From: Magnetospirillum sp. 64-120
GTDB taxonomy: Bacteria > Pseudomonadota > Alphaproteobacteria > Rhodospirillales > Magnetospirillaceae
NCBI GenBank assembly: GCA_001898825.1
Contig: MKVK01000014.1
Location: 310,001-374,000, forward strand
Reading direction: 5' to 3'
DNA: 64,000 bases
Of the stretch, positions 9,933-17,902 are shown one piece after another. A program made the translations under genes and the position numbers. The first letter of the stretch is position 1, and each line of letters starts with the position of its first letter. Below the pieces are notes generated by a model, which made no database searches, had not been told where the DNA came from, and worked only from the letters and a program-made list of their open reading frames with translations.

Positions 9933-10301
9933 CTATCGCCTTAATCCGGCGACGGCCAGGACCAGCCATGCCGCCATCAAGGTCATGCCGCCCGCCGGCG
10001 TGACCATGGGAAGCGGCAGCGGCGCCCCGGTGAACGCCTTCACATACAGCGATCCGCAGAACAGGATCATCCCCAGCACGAACAGCACCGCCGACAGATG
10101 GGCGACGCCGCCGCCGCGCCGGCTGTCGGCCGCCACCCTGTCGGCCCCCAGCAGCGCCAGACAATGCAGCAACTGGTATTGCGACCCCCGTTCGACCCAG
10201 GCCTGGGCAACCGCGTCCGCAGCCAGCCCATGGGCGGCGTAGGCCCCCATGCCAACGGCGACAATCCCCCCCAAGCCGGCCAGGACAATCCACAGGCGCA
10301 T
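9933..10301 (-). CDS. DUF423 family membrane protein
   Basis: A 122-residue inner-membrane protein with four predicted hydrophobic helices. The N-terminus (LAGLGGIVAVGMGAYAAHGL) and the segment LFVLGMILFCGSLYVKAFTG match the YgdD/DUF423 family, whose function is unknown. Start ATG 10301 was preferred over an upstream start because AAGGAG lies seven bases before it. It is divergent from the FecR-domain gene. Confidence 0.8.
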   Translation of the reverse strand: MRLWIVLAGLGGIVAVGMGAYAAHGLAADAVAQAWVERGSQYQLLHCLALLGADRVAADSRRGGGVAHLSAVLFVLGMILFCGSLYVKAFTGAPLPLPMVTPAGGMTLMAAWLVLAVAGLRR

Positions 10302-10366
10302 CGGGTGACTCCTTGACAAATGCGAGTAAATCGCGGGCAATTTATCCGCTTTGGGGAGGATTAGCC

Positions 10367-10972
10367 ATGAATCTGGTTCGCGTCATCGCCATTTTGGCCT
10401 TTTGGGCGCCCACGGCGAGCGCGCTGGCGACAGAAGCCGCCACCATCACCCGCCTGCAGGGCCAGGCCCAGGTGGACGGCAACGCGCTGCAGCAGGGCTC
10501 GCGGCTGTCGACGGGGGCAACCGTCGCCACCGGGCAAGGCGGGCGGGCGGAAATCCGCTTCGACGACGGGACCGTGGTGGTGCTGGGGGAAAACGCCGCA
10601 CTGAACGTCGAGAGCTTCCGCTATGCCCCGGAAGCCGCCCAGGGCGAGGCGAGGCTGCGAATGGACAAGGGCGCGTTTCTGATCACCACCGGAGCGGTGG
10701 CCAAGCTGCCGGGCCGCCCGTGGTCGGTGGCCACCCCGCTGGCCAGCATCGGCGTGCGCGGCACCAAGTTCTGGGGCGGCAGCCTGGACAATCCCCTGGA
10801 CGTGCTGTTGCTGGAAGGCGCCATCACCGTCGCCACGCCGGGCGGCAGCGCCGATCTGAACAATCCCCTGGAAGGCACCGACGTGCCTGCTCCCGGCGCC
10901 GCCCCCAGCACGGTGGGGACATGGAAGCCCCAACGGGTCGAACGCGCCCTGAACAGCGTCAGCTTCCAGTAA
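10367..10972 (+). CDS. FecR-domain exported protein
   Basis: A 201-residue protein with a signal peptide (cleavage near ASALA-TEA) and one FecR domain (about residues 30-135), recognisable from GATVATGQGGRAEIRFDDG, VVLGENAAL and ATPLASIGVRGTKFWGG. In classical systems FecR is a transmembrane anti-sigma regulator, but this protein has no cytoplasmic N-domain and no sigma-factor gene beside it. It belongs to the periplasmic FecR-like group of unknown role. Start ATG 10367 has GGGGAGGA at 10353-10360. The next gene converges with only 6 bases between stops. Confidence 0.78.
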   Translation: MNLVRVIAILAFWAPTASALATEAATITRLQGQAQVDGNALQQGSRLSTGATVATGQGGRAEIRFDDGTVVVLGENAALNVESFRYAPEAAQGEARLRMDKGAFLITTGAVAKLPGRPWSVATPLASIGVRGTKFWGGSLDNPLDVLLLEGAITVATPGGSADLNNPLEGTDVPAPGAAPSTVGTWKPQRVERALNSVSFQ

Positions 10973-10978
10973 GCGAAA

Positions 10979-11608
10979 TCAATCCACGGCCAGCCGGCGC
11001 TTGTAGATCTGCGTCGGCCCGCCCAGCTTCAGCGCCTGGTCCACCGAAGCGGTGGCGGCGATGCGGCTTTTCAACGGCTCGGCCGGAAGGGCCGGAGCGA
11101 CGGGCAACGCCTTGGCCTCAAACTGCGGACGGGCCTTGGGCGGCGGCGGGATGATGTCGACGGGAACGTGAACGGCGACCGGGGTAGCGTATTCGGCCGG
11201 CTTGGCTTCGGCGGGAACCGGCTTGGCCGGCTCGACCTTGGCCATCTTGACCGGAGCCGACGGCGCCGGAGCCGGCTTGGCGGGGGCGGCCGCCGAGGCG
11301 GCGACGGCTTGTGGCGCCGGGGCGGCGACGGCTTGTGGCGCCAGAGCTTCCACTGGGGCGGTTCCTTCGTCGGACGCCTCGGCTTCCGCCTTGCGCTTCG
11401 CCGCCAGGGCCTTGGCCCGGGCTTCGCCTTCCTCGCGCTGGATTTCCTCCATGGTTCGCGCCGGCCCCAGGCCGCCCATGACGAAATCGCCCAAAGCCCG
11501 GAACAGGTCGGGCTGGGCATTGTCGGACGCGGACTCGGCAGCCGCCGGCAGCGTCAGCAAAGCCAGCGGCACAGAGATCAACAGGGCGTTTCGCAAGGTC
11601 TGAACCAT
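10979..11608 (-). CDS. Pro/Ala-rich exported protein, unknown
   Basis: Not assigned to a family. 209 residues: a signal peptide (LLISVPLALLTLPAAAES), a short helical charged segment (ARTMEEIQREEGEARAKA), then a long low-complexity Ala/Pro/Lys region ending in a more ordered tail (SVDQALKLGGPTQIYKRRLAVD). The middle contains a near-exact tandem repeat of about 21 bases coding for APQAVAA twice (around 11297-11342). The composition suggests a periplasmic spacer or envelope-spanning linker. It lies 21 bases downstream of purU on the same strand and may be cotranscribed. Confidence 0.6.
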   Translation of the reverse strand: MVQTLRNALLISVPLALLTLPAAAESASDNAQPDLFRALGDFVMGGLGPARTMEEIQREEGEARAKALAAKRKAEAEASDEGTAPVEALAPQAVAAPAPQAVAASAAAPAKPAPAPSAPVKMAKVEPAKPVPAEAKPAEYATPVAVHVPVDIIPPPPKARPQFEAKALPVAPALPAEPLKSRIAATASVDQALKLGGPTQIYKRRLAVD

Positions 11609-11629
11609 GACTTAAAATACCAGATCGGC

Positions 11630-12490
11630 CTATTTGAACACCACGGTTTTCGAACCGTTCAACAACACCCGGTGTTCCACATGCCAGCGCACGGCGCGGG
11701 CCAGGACCAGGTTTTCGATGTCGCGGCCGATGGCCACCAGATCGTCCGGGGTATGGGTGTGGTCGACCCGTTCGGTGGACTGTTCGATGATCGGACCTTC
11801 GTCCAGGTCGGGGGTCACGTAATGGGCGGTGGCGCCGATGATCTTGACCCCGCGCGAATGGGCCTGGTGATAGGGCTTGGCCCCCTTGAAGCTGGGCAGG
11901 AAGGAATGGTGGATGTTGATGGCGCGACCTTCCAGGCTGCGGCACAGATCGCTGGACAGGATTTGCATATAGCGGGCCAGCACCACCAGATCGGCGCCGG
12001 CGCGGTCCACCACCTCCATCACCCGGGCTTCCTGGGCCGCCTTGTCGTGCTTGTCCACCGCCAGGTAGTGATAGGGAATGCCGTGCCATTCGACGATGGA
12101 CCGCATTTCCGGATGATTCGAGATCACCGCCGGAATTTCGATGTTCAACTGCCCGGTATGATAGCGGTGCAGCAGGTCGACCAGACAATGGCCGAACTTC
12201 GACACCATGATCACCACGCGCGGCTTCTTGGTCAGGTCGTGCAGGTTCCAGATCATCTGGAACTTGTCGGCGATGGCGGAAAACAGCTTCCTGAATTCGG
12301 CGGCCGGCGGGGTCAGGGCGCCACCGGCGAAGACGATGCGCATGAAGAAGCGGCGCGACAACTCGTCGCCATATTGGGCCGCTTCGGTGATGAAGCAGTC
12401 GTTTTGGGTCAGAAATCCAGAGACGGCGGCGACGATGCCCACGGTATCGGGGCAGGTGATGGTCAACACATAGCTCTGACGATCCGACAT
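11630..12490 (-). CDS. purU: Formyltetrahydrofolate deformylase
   Basis: Hydrolyses 10-formyl-THF to THF and formate, balancing one-carbon pools and feeding formate to PurT. The 286-residue protein has an N-terminal ACT domain (about 5-85, VLTITCPDTVGIVAAVSGFL) and a C-terminal formyl-transferase fold with the catalytic set in INIHHSFLPSFKGA and TPDLDEGPIIEQ. Full length. Start ATG 12490. Confidence 0.94.
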   Translation of the reverse strand: MSDRQSYVLTITCPDTVGIVAAVSGFLTQNDCFITEAAQYGDELSRRFFMRIVFAGGALTPPAAEFRKLFSAIADKFQMIWNLHDLTKKPRVVIMVSKFGHCLVDLLHRYHTGQLNIEIPAVISNHPEMRSIVEWHGIPYHYLAVDKHDKAAQEARVMEVVDRAGADLVVLARYMQILSSDLCRSLEGRAINIHHSFLPSFKGAKPYHQAHSRGVKIIGATAHYVTPDLDEGPIIEQSTERVDHTHTPDDLVAIGRDIENLVLARAVRWHVEHRVLLNGSKTVVFK

Positions 12491-12635
12491 GACGCTGACA
12501 ACCTTTTCCTAGCACGGCGCGAGGGCTGTGATATCGCACCCCATCCCCGCCGCCAAGACGCGAAACGCCATCTTGCCTTTTTTTTCCGAATGCACCATGG
12601 TCCGCCGAAAGCACCAGCCGCAAGGAACTTCCGCC

Positions 12636-12989
12636 ATGATCACCGTTTACTACAAGTCCGGCGCCGCCCAGTGGAAGTACGAGCTGGAGCAAAGCGAATA
12701 CGACTACATCATCAAGAACGTCCTGGACGACAAGCCCGACCTGCAGGAAATGTTCGACGATTCCCTGGAAATCCTGCGTGACGTCTCGGCCATGGACGAA
12801 GACGAGATGGACGAGGACGACCAGATCGACCAGACCATCGCCATCGCCTATCTGTGGTACTACTTCAACGTGATCGCCGAGGGCGACGACCGCATCGAAG
12901 GCGACTTGGTGCTGCTGGAAGACGAAGACGGCACCGGCGTCACCATCCTGCCGGCCGCCGCCCTGGATGGCCTGGACGACGAGGAATAA
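12636..12989 (+). CDS. Small acidic protein, unknown
   Basis: 117 residues with no family I recognise. The N-terminus is a compact, partly basic strand-helix (MITVYYKSGAAQWKYELEQS); the rest is very acidic, with an Asp/Glu tract (AMDEDEMDEDDQIDQT) and a negatively charged C-terminus (LDGLDDEE). It contains AIAYLWYYFNVIAEGDD, a likely buried helix, so it is folded and not simply low-complexity. AAGGAA at 12622-12627 supports ATG 12636. It is divergent from purU and convergent with the hemerythrin gene. Confidence 0.65.
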   Translation: MITVYYKSGAAQWKYELEQSEYDYIIKNVLDDKPDLQEMFDDSLEILRDVSAMDEDEMDEDDQIDQTIAIAYLWYYFNVIAEGDDRIEGDLVLLEDEDGTGVTILPAAALDGLDDEE

Positions 12990-13011
12990 CCCTCGTCTCC
13001 CGCTGTACGTC

Positions 13012-13509
13012 TTACTTCACCGTTGCCTTGTAGGTTGCCGCCAAGGCGGCATCCTCGGCATCGTCCAGCAAAGCGGAAATAGCGGCCAGCAGGCCCATTT
13101 CCTCTTTCTGGATGTGAAAGATTTCCCGTTCGACCAGTTCCACCCCGGTGTCGCGGAAATCGCGCCAGCTTTGTTCGTCAAAGCCTTGCGCCGCCGCCGC
13201 CTGGGCCAGTTCGGCCACCCGCACCGCCATGGGCAGGATGGACCGGTGTTCGTGGGTCAGCATCATGACGATGCCGGTTTCGCCCTTGGACACGAACATG
13301 GGGAACAGATGCCCCTCTTCGAAGGCGAAATGGCTTTCCACCTCGGCCCGCAGCGTGGCGGCCAGGGCGCCCAGACGCTCGGCCAAGGCGGCGTCCACCG
13401 CCGGCGGCTTGCGGTGCGAGCCCAGCAATTCCTCAAGCCCCTGCAGGGTCTCGATGGTGGTCATGTGGTCCTGATGCAGCAAGGAACCGATCTGCGACTG
13501 CAACAACAT
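13012..13509 (-). CDS. Hemerythrin-like domain protein
   Basis: A 165-residue all-helical protein with metal ligands of a di-iron hemerythrin fold: His in LLHQDHMTT, HFAFEEGHLFPMF, LTHEHRSILP and FHIQKEEMGLL. Such proteins bind oxygen or nitric oxide, and the Ric/YtfE branch repairs iron-sulfur clusters; this one lacks the YtfE N-terminal domain. The ATG at 13509 is preferred over an upstream TTG because AAGGAA lies 5-6 bases before it. It is third in a tight series behind the DUF2249 and NnrS-like genes, so NO or low-oxygen physiology is inferred. Confidence 0.8.
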   Translation of the reverse strand: MLLQSQIGSLLHQDHMTTIETLQGLEELLGSHRKPPAVDAALAERLGALAATLRAEVESHFAFEEGHLFPMFVSKGETGIVMMLTHEHRSILPMAVRVAELAQAAAAQGFDEQSWRDFRDTGVELVEREIFHIQKEEMGLLAAISALLDDAEDAALAATYKATVK

Positions 13510-13527
13510 CTGATTTTCCTTCAAGGA

Positions 13528-14802
13528 CTAAGAGCTTCGTTCATGGGCGCGGTAGCGGGTCATCAAAACGGCGGCGAAACCGCCAAAGGCCAAGGCGCCG
13601 GCCAAACCGGACACAGCCGCCAGACGGGCCAGCAACGGCTGGTCCAAGACGATGGCGGCCATCATCAGCGCCAAGGCGGCGCCATGGGCCGCCGCATGCA
13701 GGTCCAGCAGGCGCTGATGGGTCAGATGGGACAGCAGGACCGGCTTGCCGCCCTTGGCGCCGGAATGCATGGAGGCCAGGAACGGCATGATCCGCTGTAG
13801 GATGCCGGTGGCGAAAGACAGCAGCCAGCCGAAAACCAGCAGCCAGCCCCACAGCGGCGCCAAGCGGTCGGCGGGCGCCCCCAGGGCCAGGGCCAGCGCC
13901 GCCGCCAGCGACAGCACCTGCAAGGCCCAACCGGCCTTCAGCAGGCGGAAAAACGGTTCCAGCTTCTTGCGCATGCGGCTGGCCAGGACCCGACGCTGCA
14001 TGACGACGTAAAGCCCCACGGCCCCCAGCCCCAACACACAGCCCAAGGCCTGCAGCCAAAACACCCGCCCCAGCGTGCCCGAAACCGCCACCAACAAGGC
14101 CAAGGCGGCAACCGCCGCCACTTTCTTGCCCTGGGCGTCGTCGACCGGCTTGGACAGCACGAACATGGGGACCAGCACCGCCGAGAACCCCACCACCAGC
14201 ATGCCCATGAAGCCATAGCCGGCCAAAAGCGCGTGGGTGGCGGCCAAGGCCGGCCGGTCGGTCAACAGCCCGACATCCATGTCGACCACCAGCACGACGG
14301 CCAGGACCAGCACGGCGGCCAGGGACGCCATCGCCACCCAGGCCGGCCAGGTCACCGCCGGCAGGTCATCGACCCGGGCCAGGTTGCGGGCCACCAACAG
14401 GCCGAACAACGCCAAGGCGGCGACGCACAGCCCCGCCCCCACCTCCAGCACCAAGGACCAGCCGGTGCCCAGGCCCAGGCCCAGGGCGACGATTCCAGGA
14501 TTGAACAGCCACCAGCTGAGCGAACAGGCCCAGGCCGGCCCCAGTTGACGGCGGGTGGCCACCGGCAGCATCTGATAGGCGGCGCCCATGGCGGTCATGG
14601 CCAGCACCCCCAAGGTGACCAGATGCAGGGCGGCGACCACCGCCCCGCCCCCCCCCTGAAAACCGGGAACGTCTTGGGCGCCCCAGGCCAACACCGCCCA
14701 TCCGGCCACGTGGAAAAGCACGGCCGAGGCGAAGAAGCGAAAGGGAATGACGGGCGGCAGCAAGCGGTCCTTGGCCCCCATCATGAACGCGCCGGCGAAC
14801 AT
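13528..14802 (-). CDS. NnrS-like multi-spanning membrane protein
   Basis: A 424-residue hydrophobic protein with about 11-12 transmembrane helices and conserved histidines in helices (LHLVTLGVLAMTAMGAAYQ, AATHALLAGYGFMGM, HLTHQRLLDLHAAAHG), as in NnrS and heme-copper-oxidase-like proteins. NnrS proteins are linked to tolerance of nitric oxide in denitrifiers. The assignment rests on helix pattern and neighbourhood, so the precise subfamily is uncertain. Its ATG overlaps the stop of the DUF2249 gene by one base (TGATG), implying translational coupling. Confidence 0.65.
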   Translation of the reverse strand: MFAGAFMMGAKDRLLPPVIPFRFFASAVLFHVAGWAVLAWGAQDVPGFQGGGGAVVAALHLVTLGVLAMTAMGAAYQMLPVATRRQLGPAWACSLSWWLFNPGIVALGLGLGTGWSLVLEVGAGLCVAALALFGLLVARNLARVDDLPAVTWPAWVAMASLAAVLVLAVVLVVDMDVGLLTDRPALAATHALLAGYGFMGMLVVGFSAVLVPMFVLSKPVDDAQGKKVAAVAALALLVAVSGTLGRVFWLQALGCVLGLGAVGLYVVMQRRVLASRMRKKLEPFFRLLKAGWALQVLSLAAALALALGAPADRLAPLWGWLLVFGWLLSFATGILQRIMPFLASMHSGAKGGKPVLLSHLTHQRLLDLHAAAHGAALALMMAAIVLDQPLLARLAAVSGLAGALAFGGFAAVLMTRYRAHERSS

Positions 14803-15383
14803 CAGGCGCCCCGTTCAAGCCACAGGCGCACGTCCTGGAACTCTTCGGTGACGCGGACCACCCCCCATCCCCGCTCGGCCAGTTCCGGCAGCAGGTATTG
14901 CGGCATGCGTTCGTGGTGGACCACCAGCCGGGCCATCTCGGGCGACGAATCGATCAGACGCAGGATGGCGACCATGGGATAAGGCGGCCGCAACTTGCGC
15001 ACGTCCACGTGCAGGCCGTCTTCCTCGCGCCAGACCATGGCGCCTTCTTCCAGCAGTTCCACCTCGGAATCGTGTTCCCAGTCGGCGGCGCCGTTCAGAT
15101 GGAAATAGACCCGCCAATGCCCCGCCCCCAGGCAGCGCCCATAGGACGAAAAGCCGCGTGCCGCCAGGATGCGGCGCAGGGGGGATGGATTGAACGGGGC
15201 GTCCACCACGAAAAAGCCGCCGAAATCGACGCGGTCGGCCGCTTCCATCAACAGGCCGAGCGGGTCTTCGCCCTGGGCCAGGGCGGCCCGCACGTCCAGC
15301 GACGGCACCTCCAGGGCCGAAGCCAGCCAAGCGGGCGGGCTGTCCTGGACCGGACGGGAAGAAAGATCGACGACACCAACCAT
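14802..15383 (-). CDS. Double DUF2249 domain protein
   Basis: 193 residues containing two copies of the DUF2249 (SirA/TusA-like) fold. The first spans about 26-95 (SLDVRAALAQGEDPLGLLME, then GGFFVVDAPFNPSPLRRILA); the second about 124-190 (HVDVRKLRPPYPMVAILRL, then VVHHERMPQYLLPELAERGW). The family occurs beside hemerythrins, nitrite and NO reductase genes; its biochemical role is unknown. First gene of the hemerythrin/NnrS-like series; GGAG precedes ATG 15383. A possible NNR/FNR-type operator lies about 58 bases upstream of the start. Confidence 0.78.
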   Translation of the reverse strand: MVGVVDLSSRPVQDSPPAWLASALEVPSLDVRAALAQGEDPLGLLMEAADRVDFGGFFVVDAPFNPSPLRRILAARGFSSYGRCLGAGHWRVYFHLNGAADWEHDSEVELLEEGAMVWREEDGLHVDVRKLRPPYPMVAILRLIDSSPEMARLVVHHERMPQYLLPELAERGWGVVRVTEEFQDVRLWLERGA

Positions 15384-15436
15384 GGCATGCTCCGGCGAAT
15401 ATGGCCGAAGCGTGCGGGATCGCGCAGGGCGCGACC

Positions 15437-15450
15437 TTGATTTTCGTTAA
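15437..15450 (-). promoter_or_regulatory. Candidate NNR/FNR-type operator
   Basis: On the minus strand the bases read TTAAC-GAAA-ATCAA, one mismatch from the TTGAC-N4-ATCAA pattern recognised by Dnr/NnrR-type Crp/Fnr proteins. Its centre lies about 58 bases before the DUF2249 start and it overlaps the stop codon of the upstream regulator gene. The position suits control of the hemerythrin/NnrS-like genes by one of the two adjacent regulators. Single-site evidence only. Confidence 0.4.
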
Positions 15451-16142
15451 GAGGCCACGTCCTCGCGCACAAGACGGCGCAGGGCGGCCAAGTCGGTCAG
15501 CACCACTTCGCGGCCATGGCTTTCCACCCCCGCTTCCTTCAACCGCGCCAGGGCGCGGGACAGGCTTTCCGGGGCGATGCCGATACGGCTGGCCAGCGCC
15601 GCCTTGGTGATGGGCAGACGGACCTGCACGCCGTCACCGGCATCGCGGGCCAGGGCTAGCAGGAAGGACGCCAGACGCTGCCCCGGCGACTTGCTTTTCA
15701 GTTCGGCGATCTCGTGGATCATGTGCATCTGCCAGCGCGACAGACCCGACAACAGGTGAAAGCCCAATTGCGGGTTGTCGCCCAGACGCTTGAGGAACGG
15801 CCCCGACGGCACCTGGATCAGCCGGGAACCGCCCACCACTTCGCAGTTCAGCGGATATTTGCCGGTCGAGAAGATGGCTGCTTCGGCGAAGGTGGACACC
15901 GCGTCGAACACTTCGATGATGGACTGGTCGCCGGTTTCGGTCAGGGCGAAGATGTTGACCCGGCCATCCAGCACCACGAAGAAATGGTCGGCGTCGTCGC
16001 CCTGGCTGAACAGCAGCTGCGTCTCGGCGAAGGAAACCGCCTGGGCGTTTTCCAGCAGGAACGACAGCTCCTGGGCCTTCAGCGCGGCAAAAAGCGGCGC
16101 CTGGGCACAAAGGTTGACGTCGGCGGCAGACAATCCGGCCAT
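15447..16142 (-). CDS. Crp/Fnr family transcriptional regulator
   Basis: 231 residues: N-terminal cNMP-like sensor barrel (LLFSQGDDADHFFVVLDGRV), long dimerisation helix, C-terminal helix-turn-helix (ITKAALASRIGIAPESLSRA). The recognition helix carries E-S-L-S-R, the ExxSR pattern that reads TTGAT/TTGAC half-sites in FNR and Dnr. It lacks the N-terminal Cys cluster of FNR (one Cys, in NLCAQAP), so it resembles heme- or NO-responsive Dnr/NnrR proteins. ATG 16142 follows the stop of the neighbouring Crp/Fnr gene by five bases and is preferred over an in-frame TTG at 16172. Confidence 0.85.
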   Translation of the reverse strand: MAGLSAADVNLCAQAPLFAALKAQELSFLLENAQAVSFAETQLLFSQGDDADHFFVVLDGRVNIFALTETGDQSIIEVFDAVSTFAEAAIFSTGKYPLNCEVVGGSRLIQVPSGPFLKRLGDNPQLGFHLLSGLSRWQMHMIHEIAELKSKSPGQRLASFLLALARDAGDGVQVRLPITKAALASRIGIAPESLSRALARLKEAGVESHGREVVLTDLAALRRLVREDVAS

Positions 16143-16147
16143 TTCGC

Positions 16148-16858
16148 TTACCCCAAATCGTCTTCGACACAAAAATCGCGCAAGGCATCCAGATCGGCGA
16201 TGACCACCACGTTGTCGGCCTTGGATTCCACCCCCAGCTTGGCCAATTTGGCCAAGGCGCGCGACAGGCTTTCCGGCTTCATGCCCAATTCGTCGGCCAC
16301 CAGCTTCTTGTCATAGGGAAAGCGCACCTGGACGCGGCCTTCCTCGGCCTCGGCCAGGGACAGCAGGAACGACCCCAGGCGCTGGGCGGTGGTCTTCAGC
16401 TTCAATTCCGCGATCTGACGCACCAGCATGCGCAGGCGGAACGACATGGTGGACAGCATGTGGAACACGATGTCCTTGCGGGGCGCCAGCTTTTCCAGGA
16501 ACGACGCGGCGGGAACCGCCAGCAGCTGGGCCGTGTTCAGCACCCGGGCGCTCATCAGGAAGCGGCCGTCGCCGAACATGGCGGCGTCGCCCAGAACCGT
16601 GCCCCGGCGCGCCACCTCGACGACGCTGCGCCGTCCGTCGTTGTCCACCGACAATTCCACGTGGCCGTCCATCACCACATAGAAGTCCACCACTTGATCG
16701 CCGGCTTGGTAGATTTGCTGTTCGTGCCCGAAGGACACCATCCGCGCCCCTTCGACCAGGCTGCGGATGTCGCTTTCCTGAAGACCCGCGAACAACGGCG
16801 TGAACTGCAGTTGCAGCAGCACCTCCTTGGGTGCCGACACATTCGCGTCCTTGCTCAT
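16148..16858 (-). CDS. Crp/Fnr family transcriptional regulator (second copy)
   Basis: 236 residues, with the same architecture as its downstream neighbour and evidently a paralogue: sensor barrel (QIYQAGDQVVDFYVVMDGHV), dimer helix and HTH (DKKLVADELGMKPESLSRAL) with the ExxSR motif. No FNR-type Cys cluster is present. The sensor barrels of the two copies are more different than the HTH regions, so they may respond to different signals at shared sites. GGGGGC precedes ATG 16858. First gene of the regulator pair; divergent from murI. Confidence 0.85.
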   Translation of the reverse strand: MSKDANVSAPKEVLLQLQFTPLFAGLQESDIRSLVEGARMVSFGHEQQIYQAGDQVVDFYVVMDGHVELSVDNDGRRSVVEVARRGTVLGDAAMFGDGRFLMSARVLNTAQLLAVPAASFLEKLAPRKDIVFHMLSTMSFRLRMLVRQIAELKLKTTAQRLGSFLLSLAEAEEGRVQVRFPYDKKLVADELGMKPESLSRALAKLAKLGVESKADNVVVIADLDALRDFCVEDDLG

Positions 16859-16962
16859 CACTGCCCCCGTCCTGTACAAGGCGCGAAGCTAGACCAATCC
16901 GTCGGCAAGGCCAAGCCGCTATATGTATGCGGAATGCCTTTTCAACAGATCAAGGACGTCAC

Positions 16963-17799
16963 ATGACCGCTGACCGCGACCTTCCCATCGGTGTCTTCGA
17001 CTCCGGCGTTGGCGGGCTGACAGTCTTGAAAGCACTGCGCGAGAGGCTGCCGGGCGAATCCCTTATCTACCTGGGCGACACCGCGCGCCTACCCTATGGC
17101 ACCAAAAGCGCCGCCGCCGTCAGCCATTATGCCCTGCAAGCCGCCCACGCCCTGGTGCGCATGGGGATCAAGACCCTGGTGGTGGCCGACAACACCTCGT
17201 CCGCCCATGCCCTGGAGGCGCTTCGGGCCGAGTTTCCCGGACTGCCGGTGATCGGGGTGGTCGAACCCGGGGCCAGCGCCGCCGCCCTGGCCAGCGCCCA
17301 AGGACGCATCGTCGTCATCGCCACCGACAGCACCGTGCAGGCCGGCACCTATCCGCGCGCCATCCACAATTCGCGGCCCGGCGCCCAGGTGATTTCCAAG
17401 GCCTGCCCGCTGTTCGTGTCCATGGTGGAAGAAGGCATGACCGACGGCCCCATCGCCGAGCAACTGGCGCGTCATTACCTGGACCCATTGTTCCAAAACG
17501 CCGACGACGACAGCCGCGGCGATTGCCTGTTGCTGGGCTGCACCCACTTCCCCGCTTTGTCCGACCTGCTGCGCCGGGTCACCGGCCCCGACACCGCCAT
17601 CATCGATTCCGCCACCACCACGGCGCGGGCCGTCGAAGACCTGCTGGAGCACCGCGGACTGGCCACCCGCCGCGATCGAAGCCGCGCCCGTGTCCGCTAT
17701 CTGGCCACCGACGCGCCCGAACGCTTCGCCCGCGTCGCCCGCATCTTCGTGCCCTGGACCATCACCCCGGACGAAGTGGAAGTCGTGGATTTGGCATAA
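16963..17799 (+). CDS. murI: Glutamate racemase family protein with Asp at a catalytic Cys position
   Basis: The family interconverts L- and D-glutamate for peptidoglycan using two opposed cysteines. In this 278-residue protein DSGVGGLTVLKALRERLPGE (Asp13), GDTARLPYGTKS and the second active-site motif LLLGCTHFPAL (Cys193, His195) are intact. The first motif, normally CNTAS, reads ADNTSSAHAL, with Asp76 (codon 17188-17190) where the catalytic Cys should be. Length is normal. Either this is a modified racemase, or it works on another substrate while a true MurI exists elsewhere. Start ATG 16963 follows CAAGGA. Confidence 0.82.
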   Translation: MTADRDLPIGVFDSGVGGLTVLKALRERLPGESLIYLGDTARLPYGTKSAAAVSHYALQAAHALVRMGIKTLVVADNTSSAHALEALRAEFPGLPVIGVVEPGASAAALASAQGRIVVIATDSTVQAGTYPRAIHNSRPGAQVISKACPLFVSMVEEGMTDGPIAEQLARHYLDPLFQNADDDSRGDCLLLGCTHFPALSDLLRRVTGPDTAIIDSATTTARAVEDLLEHRGLATRRDRSRARVRYLATDAPERFARVARIFVPWTITPDEVEVVDLA

Positions 17800-17902
17800 T
17801 TCCAAATTCCATCTTGGATGGCTGATTGCCGGGTGACAACGGGAACGGCTTGCCGCAAGATTGACAGTCCAAAACAACTAATCAACAGCCAATAGTTGAT
17901 TG

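Noticed and set aside
11168-12781. Open frame of about 537 codons across purU on the opposite strand
   Set aside because: Low-complexity His/Gln/Gly-rich translation crossing two real genes; no start signal.
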